DNA from: Hippophae tibetana
Taxonomy: Eukaryota > Streptophyta > Magnoliopsida > Rosales > Elaeagnaceae
NCBI GenBank assembly: GCA_037013495.1
Contig: CM072803.1
Location: forward strand, 13,348,001-13,412,000
Reading direction: 5' to 3'
DNA length: 64,000 nucleotides
Numbering within the stretch: the first letter of the stretch is position 1; the number at the start of each line of letters is the position of its first letter. The notes beneath the pieces are model-generated. The model was not told where the DNA came from. It saw nothing but the letters and a program-made list of their open reading frames with translations, and ran no database searches. Positions 1-10,531 of the stretch are shown one piece after another. The position numbers were made by a program, and so were the translations under genes.

Positions 1-509
1 ACCTTAACCAAAGGTTGTAGTGCCATCCTTGCTAGAAAACTATCCCAAAAACTGAAATATCCAACTAATTTTGACATCTCTTACACTATTGGAAACATCC
101 ATTTTGACAAGGTTATGGATGACTTAGGTTATAGCATTAACCTTATGTAATTATCAATTTTCAAGAGATTAGGGATTAGTAAAACCAAACCCATTTCAGT
201 TACATTGCAAATGGCATATAGATCAATTAAGAGACATAAGGTGTAGTAGAAGATGTTTTAGTAAAAGTAGACAAGTTCATCTTTTCAACTGGTTTCATTA
301 TAATGGACATGGAAGAGGATCGTAACATTCCAATCATACTTGGTCATCCATTCTTAGCAACAAGAAAAGTACTTATTGATGTACAAAAAGGTGAGCTTAC
401 AATAAGAGTGCAAGATGAACAAGTGACATTTAAAGTTTTTAAAGCATCTGAATCCCGTGATATTGATAATGCTAATGAATACTTTAGGATAGATGATAAC
501 TTAAAATAA
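1..509 (+). pseudogene. gypsy aspartic protease remnant
   Basis: Translation reads the protease of Athila/Tat gypsy elements. The active-site region is at 118-147, reading D-D-L-G-Y-S-I-N-L-M, where the family usually has DLGAS. An in-frame TAA follows at 148-150. After a frame change the C-terminal part is open from 303 to 509, with the family stretch ILGHPFLAT (about 333-362) and then DVQKGELTIRVQD. The catalytic Asp codon is present, but the stop and the frame break rule out a working enzyme. Confidence 0.75.
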
Positions 510-551
510 TTTGTTGAGTCATCTACACTTAAGACTATTATTGATGATATT

Positions 552-985
552 GTGAATAATGAAGTAAACTCATCAAGAAATAACTCAATCGATTTTAATT
601 TTGAAAGAATGGAATCTATGATTGATATTGTTGATTGTGTGAACTATTTGTGGGTTGCACCTACCATGTGTTTACCTAATATGGTTGTAGCGATTTTTGA
701 GATAGGATTTAAGCTCAAACCATCTATTAAAAGACCACCAAGTTTAGACCTCACACTTTTACCCTACCATTCACAATCAAGTGGGCAAGTAAAAGAGTCC
801 AATAAAAAGATGAAAAAGATGTTGAAAATACATAAATTAGATGAGCAATGGTGGAGTGTGTATAAGAATGACAAAAATATGGAATGATAAGATAATTGAG
901 AACCGTGTTTTTAAACCAAAACATAAAGTATTATTGAACAAATCAAGACTTAAACTGTTTTCGGGAAATCTCAAAAATAAATAAA
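552..985 (+). pseudogene. gypsy RT/integrase deletion remnant
   Basis: An open stretch from 552 to 887 starts in a pre-RT linker (KPSIKRPPSLDLTLLP, about 714-765) and jumps directly into the integrase motif YHSQSSGQVKESNK (766-807). The expected RT and RNase H, roughly 2 kb, are missing. Beyond the stop at 885-887 other frames still show the integrase tail (NRVFKPKHKVLLN, then RLKLF), ending near 985. I read this as an internal deletion that fused the linker to the integrase. Confidence 0.65.
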
Positions 986-2232
986 CATAAATGGATGTAC
1001 CTTAAGACTTGATATGATCGTGTAGTCAACAACGTTAAACGTAATGCTATTTGGGACACGATTCAACATTATTTGACTTATATTTTTATTGTTTTTGTTT
1101 TGTAGGTGGATAGTAATAGCGCAACAAGATTGAGCATTTTGACGATAGATCTGGTGTGCTTTACTAAGTGAGTTTTATTTCTTTTTATTTTTTCATATTT
1201 ATATGTGCACATTGAGGACAATATGTAATTTAAGTTTAGAAGAGGGAACGAACATTTAGTATGCATTTTAAATTTTTAGATATTGTATTTTTTTTTATTT
1301 TAGGATATTTTTAATCATGATTTGGGTATAAATTGATAAATATATGAAAACTAAATGCATGCATACTTGATATGAAATATATGAACTCAATGATAAAAAT
1401 TGGTTGTTATGACTAGGATAAATAACGTAACATACTCGTTAAGATACTTACATTAATCATGTGATATGCTTGCTAGTTTTGATTTGATTGATTCAAATTT
1501 TTATGCATATATTCATAATTGGTTTTGGTGTTCTTATTGAGAGAAAATTTATAATGAGCTATGCGAGTTGATAAGACCTACCAAGTTTTAGAATCTATTT
1601 GATCATCTCTTCAAGAAAAATCTTGAATTGTATTTAGCAAAAGAAATTATTTAGGCCTTATCTAGATTAATTTGAGCCTTTCATGCGTACAATTGTTAAT
1701 ATCCATAGTCACTCATTTGAGCCTAACAAATAAGCTTTTATATATTTAAGCCACATTTTATGACTAACTAATAAACATTATTTTTACCCTTACATCTTTA
1801 GCTTATATGAAAAGAAAAAAAATACAATAATTTGTTATGCTATAGAGTGAAGTGAAATGTAATGCACCCTATAAAAAAAAAAAAAAGCAAAATTCAAAAC
1901 ACAATTATCCCTCTAAAGAAAAATTAAATTAAAAATAAGTTTGGTAGTGTTGTAAAGTTACAAAAAAAAAGATGTAGAATAAAAGAATATGAAAAGAATG
2001 ATAAGAGATGGTACACTAAAATATCAAGTTAAAATTCAATTATAGTTAAAATTAAATTGATTAGCATGCTCATATAGTTTGATTCCATAAGTGTATTGGT
2101 TGATATCATGTGCAATCCACACACACACAAATCAATTCATCAAAAATCTTGCATATCATTGTATTGATGAAACATTGATTAATGAATATCTGAACTTCCT
2201 TGTCATAGAATCGTATGACTTTTGAGGGGGGA

Positions 2233-2254
2233 TAGTTTTTACTAAATATACATG

Positions 2255-2299
<45 letters not shown>

Positions 2300-2557
2300 G
2301 AATATACTACCCATGTCAGTTTATGAATATACTAATGCACTGAATCCTATAAGAACTCTGTAGTTAAGCGTGTTAGTACTCGGATGGGTGACCTCTTAGG
2401 ATGTCCTTGTGTTGCACCCTTTTTCGTTCAATCTTTTTTTTCAGATTGAGTGTTATTTCATCTCTTTAACAAAGAATACAAAAATAATTACAAATAAGAT
2501 AAAGAAACATTGTTGATCCCAAAAATAAATCTTACATGAATCCTTCTTATATAAAAA
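2233..2557 (+). repeat. putative LTR block carrying 5S rRNA sequence
   Basis: This block lies between a purine tract (2224-2233) and a primer-binding-site-like motif (2558-2573), where an LTR would be expected. It contains a TA dinucleotide run (about 2262-2295), a short duplicated phrase 'tttatgaatatacta', and a 5S rRNA-derived piece (2331-2419). Clear TG...CA ends are not visible and no second copy is in the window, so the LTR reading is an inference. Confidence 0.35.
2331..2419 (+). pseudogene. 5S rRNA-derived fragment
   Basis: The sequence matches the plant 5S rRNA gene from 'actaatgcac' through 'gttaagcgtgtt', skips about 13 bases of the internal promoter region, and resumes at 'agtactcggatgggtgacc' to 'ccttgtgttgcaccc'. 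A run of five T follows (2420-2424), as at a Pol III terminator. Several differences are C-to-T or G-to-A changes at CpG sites (for example 'actgaatcc' for the usual 'accggatcc'), as expected after methylated-cytosine decay. It is not a functional 5S gene. Confidence 0.8.
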
Positions 2558-2573
2558 TGGCACCGTTGTTGTT
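2558..2573 (+). promoter_or_regulatory. primer-binding-site-like motif
   Basis: 'tggcaccgttgttg' resembles the TGGCGCCGTTGCC motif found just inside the 5' LTR of Athila/Tat gypsy elements. It sits directly after the putative LTR block. Because a purine tract lies on the other side of that block, the order is PPT-LTR-PBS. Confidence 0.4.
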
Positions 2574-2612
2574 GGTTGTGATCATACCAGCACTAATGCA
2601 CTGAATCCCATC
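2574..2612 (+). pseudogene. 5S rRNA 5'-end fragment
   Basis: The piece begins 'ggttgtgatcataccag' and runs to 'actgaatcccatc', equal to the first ~39 bases of plant 5S rRNA. It overlaps the start of the 2331-2419 piece and shares its 'actgaatcc' substitution, so the two probably came from the same variant unit by duplication or rearrangement. No Pol III box C or terminator follows. Confidence 0.7.
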
Positions 2613-4470
2613 CAATTGATTGTATTTGTTTGTTAATTTTTATGTTTTTATTTATGAAAAATATGAGTTTTATGAACAAAATTATGTCTAGCTAATTTAT
2701 TAATTTAGGGATCCTATGAACCCAATTTTCACCATATGATGATATAATATTACCCCAATTATGATTTCAATTTAATTGTATTATTTAATCTAATTTTATG
2801 CTATGAATTGTTTGGCCAACAATTGATCTATAGAGACAATTAAATATATTTGAAAAAATTATTTAATTGTTTATCTTGATAAAATAACATGCATAGTTTC
2901 TAGGTAAAGATGTATAATTCTTATGTATGTGATCCATAATTGATGAGCTTATTGAGTAATATGCAATTTAATTAATATGATAGTGTGATTAGGTTAATTA
3001 CATATGATTTGTAGTTTATTTAAGAGAGGAATACATGTTAGGTTATATTCAATTTATCATGTAATTAATTGATAATTATGTTGGAGGATTTTGGTGATTC
3101 ATATGTTTAGAAAAATAGGGGATTAAGTATTCTTAGATATTTTCTCATATATCTTCTTAGTTATCAAATCTGATTTAATTAATTATTGTTATTTATTTTT
3201 AATTATTTTAATTTTACTTTCAAAAAATACAAAAATACTAAAAAAATTGATTTTATTTTTTTAGTTTTAGAAATTAGTTTTTAATAGCATAATTTTCATG
3301 GAAACGATCTTTTATTATCATTATATTATTTGTTAATATTTATACTTGCATATTCATTGCACATAATTTATGTCTGATCAATTTTGAATCTCACTTTTGT
3401 TATTACAAGTATGGATTTATCCATTAAAGAAACACACATATTCATCTTATCAAACATGTCTTAATTCATGCATGTAAAAATGAAATAGTTTTTTTTTAGT
3501 TTTTAAGTGTCACTTTGAATGAAGATATTATTAAAAAGACACACAAATAAATAAAAGTATTATAAAAAAATCATATCTTTTTTATTTTTGTAATATATTG
3601 ACTAGTATAGGAATAAAACTATATATAAATATATATTTTTAAATTATTGTATGCAAAAATAAGTTTATTTCTATTATTTGATAATGTTGTTATAAAATCT
3701 CATAAACCAAGACAAATAATTAAATTCATTTTTTTTATCTCTATATAACATTTTAAATTAAAAAATTAAAACGTTCAATATAAAATTAAATATATAACTA
3801 TATATTAGTAAGAAAATATAATTATAATATATATACACATTACTAAGTTAAATATATTAAAATTTTGAGTTAAAAGAATTTATTATTTATAATCTTTTTC
3901 AAGGAAAATACAATAACAACTAACCTTATAAAATAATTAAAATTATAATATTACAAAAATTTATTTATAACTTAGTCATTTTATAAATACTAATTTTGTT
4001 TTATATCAAATTATTTTTTAAGATATAATATATAAAATTTAAAAATAAGAAATAGACTTAGACATCATTGGCAAATTTTTTATAAAAAGTTATTTTCTCT
4101 TTTTTGAAATATTATAATTTAAATTAATAATTTTTTTATGTATTGTTGATTTAATGTTTTGATACTACTTTATCTTTTATTTATTTTAAACAATTAAATA
4201 CTTAAATATATACCCACATCATTATACATATTAATATTATTTTAAATTTTAAATTTATATTAATTGTATTATTTTTATTAAATAATTATCTAAAAATATA
4301 AATTAATTTAAAACATGAGAAAACTATAGTCTATAGAAAATTATGTTACTTCATTCAATCTACTGGAAAAGATTGACCAGTATATTTTTTTTATTAATAA
4401 TTGTTCCTTCATGGGAAAAGATTGACCAATTATTGTCATAGCAAATTTTCTATTTTTAGATAGTTTTCTC
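2613..4470. other. AT-rich region without a recognisable gene
   Basis: No coding signal. The first ~750 bases look like the untranslated leader or LTR end of a gypsy element (for example 'atggaaacgatctttta' near 3300-3315). The rest is mostly A and T homopolymer stretches. The last ~90 bases (4383-4470) are one half of a duplicated segment that recurs at 11,140-11,228. Confidence 0.5.
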
Positions 4471-4877
4471 CATTGGATCAAAAACTTGATCTATTATGGA
4501 AACCAAAACTCAATCAAATTAGATCTCAAATCCATAAATTAAGCCTTCTACTTAGAATCTTCTAGGGTGTGATAATTATACATGTGAATTATTTGGTGAC
4601 TTAAAAATATTATTAGAAGAATGTAGAACAATGAGGTGTATAGTTATTATAATTTTAGATTATTTTATTTGTGTGGTGTAAGATTGTTCTTAAGTAGTAT
4701 AAATACCCCTCCTCATTTTAGTTTAGGCATCAAGAAAAATTAAGAGCTTCTAACTAAGTGAAGAAGCAAAGTCTAAATAAGAGTGAGTTGTAGTATCTTG
4801 TATTTTGAGAGAGTGCTATTGTAACATTTCTTTGAGTTAGAATTAAAATTGTTTGTGTGAGTGTTTCATTTCCAAAA
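4471..4877 (+). repeat. copia-A 5' LTR
   Basis: 407 bp, paired with 9274-10,531. It starts 'cattggatca' where the 3' copy has 'tgttggatca', so the TG end has decayed. A TATA box (tataaata, 4698-4705) marks the likely transcription start region. The LTRs differ by eye at roughly one position in eight to ten, so the insertion is old. The stretch 'gtgaagaagcaaag' (4758-4771) is the uninterrupted counterpart of the MITE site in the 3' LTR. Confidence 0.85.
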
Positions 4878-4879
4878 AG

Positions 4880-4893
4880 GTGGTATAAGAGCC
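4880..4893 (+). promoter_or_regulatory. copia-A primer-binding site
   Basis: 'tggtataagagcc' is one base from TGGTATCAGAGCC, the site complementary to initiator tRNA-Met that most plant copia elements use. It lies three bases after the LTR end. Confidence 0.75.
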
Positions 4894-5199
4894 AATTTGA
4901 AAATTATACATTATTACATATCAAATCGAAGGTCTCGACCAGAGGAATCTGATGTCGATGGAATCCTCCTGATCGAAGTTTAGATGCTCTGACACTTGCC
5001 GCTGGAAGAGTGCTACTAGAAACCGAGTTAACTCACCAAGTTGAGTCGAGTCAGCCGAGTTTGAGCCATTGACCGAGCCACCAAATCAGTTGACCATTGA
5101 CTTTGACCAAAAAAATCCATGAGTTCCTTCCAAGGTTTTTCAACGTTCTAGATTTATTCGTTAGATTAGATTTTTCAAATTCTCATCATATTGAGAGAT

Positions 5200-6180
5200 A
5201 TGAAAAATAGTATGGCACCATTCCAAGTCCCAATACTCAATAACAATAACTAAGACAATTGGAGTATCAAAATGAAGGAAATTGTTGGATCACAAGATGT
5301 GTGGGATATTATAAAGAAAGGCTATAACGAGCCTATGGAATATGTTGTTCTTATTGCTCTTACACTTGATCAAAATAAAACTTTGAAGGATTTAAGAAAG
5401 AGAGACAAGAAGGCTCTATACCTTATCTACCAAGCATTAGATGATGATGTCTTTGAAAATATTTCAAGTGCAAGTTCTGCCAAGGAAGCATGAGAGAAGG
5501 TGTAAACCACCTACAAAGGAGTCGAAAAGGTGAAGAAGGTCTGTCTCCAAACATTAAGAGGTGAATTTGAGTCCTTACACATGAAAGTATCTGATTCTAT
5601 TTTACATTATTTCTCAAGAGTAGTATCTGTTTCAAATCAATTAAAAAGAAATGGTGAAAAGTTAGAAGATGTGAGGATAATAAAAAAGATACTTCATTCA
5701 TTGGATCCCAAATTCGAGCACATCATCGTGACAATTGAAGAAACTAAAGACTTGGAATAAATTATGATCGAGCAACTCAAAGGATCATTGTAAGCATACG
5801 AAGAAAAGCATAAGAAGAAACGAGAATTTATTGAGCAATTCCTCAAGATGCAACTCAAGGATATACATGAAAACCAAGGCAATGATAGAAACCAACGTGG
5901 TTGAGGTAGAGGCTATGGACGGAGTGGAAGTCATAGTAGTGGACGAGGTTAGAATTACAACAACAACAATGAGAAAAGATAAACCTCAACACGAGGTTGT
6001 GGAGGAATCAATCCAAACTCGAGATATGACAAATCTCAAGTTTGATGCTATAATTGTGAAAAGTTTGGCCAATATGCTTCAGAATGTAGAGCTTCCAACA
6101 ACAAAATTGAGGAGAAGGCCAACTACATGAAGGAGAAGACAGATGACAAAGAAAATCTTCTTCTAGTTTAAAATGAAACT
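5200..6180 (+). pseudogene. copia-A gag
   Basis: Capsid polyprotein remnant. The likely start ATG is at 5200, reading MKNSMAPFQVP with an in-frame stop soon after. Open parts are 5272-5493 and 5530-5760, with the typical gag phrases [17 protein letters not shown] and [17 protein letters not shown] zinc knuckle lies at 6046-6087, reading C-Y-N-C-E-K-F-G-Q-Y-A-S-E-C: the zinc-binding His is replaced by Gln. Stops at 5491, 5758 and later break it. Several look like CAA/CGA/TGG codons changed by transitions. Confidence 0.85.
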
Positions 6181-7510
6181 AATGGTGGCCAAGAAAATTG
6201 ATGGTATCTTAATAGTGGTGCAAGTAATCACATGTGTGGAAGGAAATACATGTTCGTGGAGTTAGACTAGCCAGTAAGCGAAAATGTCTCGTTTGGAGAT
6301 GATTCCATAATAGTAGTGAAAGGGAGAGGTAACATCCTTATCCGTTTGAAAGATGAGAGACATCAATTTATTTCTAATGTCTACTATGTTCCTGATATGA
6401 AAAGTAACATCTTGAGTTTAGGACAACTATTAGAGAAAGGTTATGATATTCACATGAATAATTATAATCTATCTATAAAAAATGTTAAGAATAACTTTAT
6501 TGCTAAAGTGTCGATGTCAAAATATAGAATGTTCCTTATCAACATACAAAACAATGTTGCAAAGTATCTAAAAGCTTGCTACAAATATGCATAATGGCTT
6601 TGGCATCTTCGATTTGGGAATCTCAATTTTGGAGGTCTAGAGCTACTATCTAAGAAGGAGATGGTGAAGGGACTACCTCACATCAACCATCATGACCAGC
6701 TTTGTGAAGGGTGTCTAGTCGGGAAGCAATTTAGGAAAAGATTTCCAAAGGAGTCAAAGTCAAGAGCTAAGAAGTCATTCTAGCTCATCCATATTGATAT
6801 GTGTGGTCCGATCATGCCAAGTTCTCTCGATAATAGTAACTATTTTCTTCTCCTCATTGATGATTTTTCAAGAAAAATATGGGTATATTTCTTGAAACAG
6901 AAGTCAGAAGTTTTTGAAGTTTTCAAGAAGTTCAAAGTTGTAGTGGAGAGAGAAAGTGGTAGAAAAATCAAAGCCATGAGATCTAACCGAGGTGAAGATT
7001 TACATCCAGAGAGTTTCTAGAGTTTTGTGAAGCAAATGGAATTTGTCGACCAATGACAATTCCTAGATCCCCCTAGCAAAATAGCATGGCAGAAAGAAAG
7101 AACAGAACAATCCTCGACATGGCACAAAACATGCTCAACAGCAAGAAACTACCCAATGAATTTTGGGCGGAAGTAGTGGCATGTGTAGTTTACTTGTCAA
7201 ATCGATCTCCAACAAGAAGTATATGGGGAAAGACACCACAAGAGGCATAGAGTTGAAGAAAGCCTAGAATTTCCCATCTAATAATCTTTGGAAGTATAGA
7301 AAATGTTCATGTTCCAAACAAGAAAAGAAAAAGACTTTATGATAAAAGTGAGAGTTTTATCTTTATTGGGTATGATTCTAATTTGAAGGACTACAAGCTG
7401 TATAATCTAGACAATAGAAAATTGTGATTAGTCGAGATGTGGTATTCAATGAAGAAAGAGAATGGGATTTTAACTCTCATGCAAATGACTTCAATTTCTT
7501 TCCTTAGTTT
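6181..7510 (+). pseudogene. copia-A protease and integrase
   Basis: The protease motif at 6211-6222 reads N-S-G-A; the catalytic Asp (D-S/T-G-A) has become Asn. The GAG-pre-integrase part follows (VYYVPDMKSNILSLGQLLEKGY, about 6376-6447; one conserved block), then the HHCC zinc region with CEGCLVGKQF near 6705-6735. The integrase core has IDDFSRKIWVYF (6857-6892). The second catalytic region reads RSNRGED (about 6979-6999), where the family has RSDRGGE, so a second catalytic Asp is also lost. The third region (QNGVAERKNRT) is frame-shifted near 7078-7110. Confidence 0.85.
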
Positions 7511-9243
7511 GAAGAAGATTAGTATACAATTATGGAGCAACTAGATGAACCTCAACAAGAGCTTGTAACTCGACCCACTTCACCAACATTAACCACTCAG
7601 GGAGACTCTTCACCTTCATCATCATCAAATGAAAGTCAAGATGAAAGAGTTGTGTCACGCACAAGAAGTCTTAGAGATCTCTATAAGGTAACTGAACGAC
7701 AAGATAACCTTACATTATTTTGTCTATTTACTGATTGTAAACTAGTGAACTTTCAAGAAGTAATACAAGAGAAGAAGTGGAGAGATGTGATGGACAAATA
7801 AATCAAGGCCATCGAGAGGAATGACACATAGGAACTTACCTCACTTACCAATGGACATAAGGAGAAAGGTGTTAAATGGGTGTACAAAACAAAGAAAAAT
7901 TCTAAAGGAGAGATTGAAAGGCACAGGGAGAAGTTAGTTGATAAAGACTATAGTCAAAAGGTTGGAATTGATTATAATGGGGTATTTGCTCCGATTTCTC
8001 GATTGGAAACTATTAGACTAATCATTTCTTTGGTATCTCAAAACAAGTGGAAGATACATCAAATGGATGTAAAATCTGTCTTTCTAAATGTAGTTTTTGA
8101 AGAAGAGGTCTACATTCAACAACCATCAGACTATGAAGTCAAAGACCATGAAGACAAGGTCTTGAAGTTAAAAAAGGCTCTTTATGGGTTAAAACAAGCA
8201 CCAAGGGCATGGAATAGCCTAATCGACAAGTACTTCTAAGAGAATGGCTTCAAAAAATGTCCCTACGAGTACGCTCTATATAACAAATCAAAGATGGAGA
8301 TATTTTGATCGTGTGCCTCTACGTGGACGATTTGATCTTCACCAGAAGCAACCTAAGCATGTTCAATGAATTCAAGGAAGCGATGACGAATGAATTCGAG
8401 ATGACAGACATAGGGCTCATGGCATACTACCTTGGCATTGATGTTAATCAACAAAATGATGGAATTTTCATTTCACAGGAAAGCTATGCAAATGAGATCT
8501 TGAAGAAGGTCAAGATGGAGAATTATAATTCAATAAGCACACCGACGGAATATGGAAACAAGATGTCCAAACATAAAGAAGGCGAAAGTGTAGATCCAAA
8601 ATTCTTCAAAAGTTTGGTGGTAAGTCTACGTTATCTAACTTGTATGAGGCTCGATATTCTTCACGCAGTTGGATTGGTTAGTCACTACATAGAATCTTCA
8701 ACAACCACCCATTTTAAAGTCGCAAAAATAATTATTCGCTATCTGAAAGGTACAATTGACTTTGGCTTATTATATTTAGTTTCTAATTATTAGAAGCTTG
8801 TTGGATATAGCGATAGTGATTGGGGTGGAGACATAGATAATCGAATGAGCACTATTGGATTCATATTTTTCATGGGAGATACTGCTTTCACATGGATGTC
8901 AAAGAAACAACTGATTTTCACATTGTCCACTTGTGAAGTAGAATATGTTGTTGCTACCTAATGTGTTTGTCATGCAATTTGGCTTAGAAATCTATTGAAG
9001 AAGATAGACTTGATACAAGAATATCCAACCAAGGTTTGTGTCAACAACAAGTCAGCCATTGCCTTAGCAAAGAATCTAGTATTCCATAATCGAAGTACAC
9101 ACATCGATATTCGCTACCACAATATAAGGGAGTGTGTTGCAAGAAAGGATGTGCAAGTTGAATATGTGAAGTCATAAGATCAAGTTGCTGATATTTTTAC
9201 CAAGCCATTAACAAGCGAAGACTTCATAAGATTAATGAACTTA
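7511..9243 (+). pseudogene. copia-A reverse transcriptase and RNase H
   Basis: RT begins near 7870 (WVYKTKKNSKGEIERH) and is open at 7880-8239 and 8305-8793, with a frame break between. The catalytic box Y-V-D-D is intact at 8320-8331. The RNase H region includes SDWGGDIDN (8816-8842), ACEVEYV-type TCEVEYVVAT near 8930-8960, and the terminal DQVADIFTKPL (9178-9210). Stops at 8237, 8791, 8959 and 9175 interrupt it. Transcription would run from the 5' LTR TATA box. It cannot make a full protein. Confidence 0.85.
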
Positions 9244-9273
9244 CTAGGGGATACAAGATCAAGTTTAAAGGGG

Positions 9274-10531
9274 TGTTGGATCATAAAATTGATCTATTAT
9301 GAAAACCCAAACCCAATCAAATTAGAGCCCAAGTCCATTAATTAAGCCTTCTACCTAGAATCTTCTAGGACTTGGTAATTGTGCATGTGAATCATTTGGC
9401 AACTTAAAATATTATTAGAAGGATATATAAGAGTGAGGTGTATAGTTCTTATAATTTTGGATTATTTTATTTGTGTGGTGTAGGATTATTCTTAAGTAGT
9501 ATAAATACTTCTCTCCATCTTAGTTTAGACATCAAGAAAAATTAAGAGCTTCTAAGTGAGTGAAAAAGAACTACTAAAAAAATGGGTATTTAAGTCGATA
9601 TGTAAAGTTGGTTTTTGGAAAAAACTGACTTATAATGAATTTATAGTCAGTTCGGTGTAGAACCGACTCTATCCACGTAGCATATCGTCGGTTGATACCT
9701 GGAGCCGACGCTACACATGTGGATAAATTCTTTTCTCTTCTTTCTTCCCCAGATAGAAATTATTCCAAGCGTTGTATAACTCTCAAAAACCCAAAACCTC
9801 CTCAACTTCTCCTCCACTCTTTCTCATTTTCTGGCCACCTACGACTACCAATTCCTGCACCGGTTAATGGGTTTTCTTCCTTTCTAACTAATCTTTAAAT
9901 CCCCTATTTTTTTGAGCTAAATACTCAAATTTTTTATACCCATTTCTAACTTACAAAACACCATTTTTTCTTCATTTCCTTCATTTTTTCACTTCATTTA
10001 TTTTTGTAAGTATTTCTATTAATTTTACGCACTTATTATTCATATTTTTTTCTATTATTATGTGTATAAATTTTTGTATTATATATGTAGGTTTGTATTA
10101 TAACATCAAGAGAAGAATTTGATGATTAAACCATGGTAATTTTTCTGCTATTAATTAATATTTTATTTTTCAAATATTTGTATTATTTGAACTATTTGCT
10201 AAATTGATTTTGGTTGTGTTTTTCTGCTCGAATACAGGTTTTTATTTGAGTATAATAGAAAATGAGCAAATTTAAAAAAAAAAGTAAAGTCGGTTTATCG
10301 CGTGAACCAACTTCAAACATAAAGTTGATTCACGCGTTGAACCAACTTTAAATTTTAAGTCATTTCATTTAAAGTCGATTCACCGAACCGACTTTAATGC
10401 TCCTTTTTGTAGTAGTGAAGCAAAGTCTAAATAAGAGTGAGTTATAATATCTTATATTTTAATAAAATATTCTTATAATATTTTTTTGAGTTAGAATAAA
10501 AGTTATTTATTTGAGTGTTTCATTTCCGACA
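9274..10531 (+). repeat. copia-A 3' LTR, interrupted by a MITE
   Basis: It starts 'tgttggatca' right after the purine tract 'aagtttaaagggg' (9261-9273) and ends 'catttccgaca' at 10,531. LTR sequence is present at 9274-9568 and 10,418-10,531, with an 849-bp insertion between. TATA box at 9500-9507. The paired 5' LTR lacks the insertion, so the MITE arrived after copia-A. Confidence 0.85.
9569..10417 (+). mobile_element. 849-bp non-autonomous CACTA-type MITE
   Basis: Ends are 'aactactaaaaaaatggg' on the left and, read inward on the other strand, 'cactactacaaaaaggag' on the right, close to the CACTA/En-Spm terminus. It is flanked by a 3-bp duplication AAG (9566-9568 and 10,418-10,420), the usual CACTA size. 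Sub-terminal repeats of 'accgacttta' / 'taaagtcggtt' occur near both ends. It has no transposase. A pyrimidine-rich interior (about 9735-9900) differs in composition from the rest. The same family recurs at 28,770-28,847 and 46,580-46,760. Confidence 0.85.

Larger units (their letters stand above)
1..2232 (+). mobile_element. Ty3/gypsy relic (Athila/Tat type), 3' half
   Basis: Decayed gypsy retrotransposon entering from the left edge. It shows, in order, an aspartic-protease region (about 1-460), a fused remnant of reverse transcriptase and integrase (about 552-985), the post-pol stretch 'cacattgaggacaata' (1207-1222) that commonly follows pol in this group, and a long AT-rich 3' non-coding region. 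A purine tract at 2224-2233 (gaggggggat) is a plausible polypurine tract. Most of RT, RNase H and the integrase core are deleted, so the element is dead. The family is assigned from the translated motifs described in the next two entries. The left boundary lies outside the window. Confidence 0.75.
4471..10531 (+). mobile_element. copia-A: full-length dead Ty1/copia element
   Basis: A complete but inactive LTR retrotransposon. Order: 5' LTR (4471-4877), PBS (about 4881-4893), gag, protease, integrase, reverse transcriptase, RNase H, purine tract (9261-9273), 3' LTR (9274-10,531, itself interrupted by a MITE). The domain order with integrase before RT defines Ty1/copia. Target duplication: 'ttctc' on the left and 'tgctc' on the right, one mismatch. 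A related empty site at 11,229-11,233 reads 'tgctc'. Many stops and several frameshifts interrupt the polyprotein. Its closest relative here is copia-B. Confidence 0.9.

Noticed and set aside
2331..2419. Functional 5S rRNA gene
   Set aside because: About 13 bases of the internal promoter region and the first ~19 bases of the gene are missing.
2233..2620. Definite Cassandra TRIM
   Set aside because: The 5S content fits, but the PBS-like motif is of the gypsy type, TG...CA ends are not visible and no second LTR is present.
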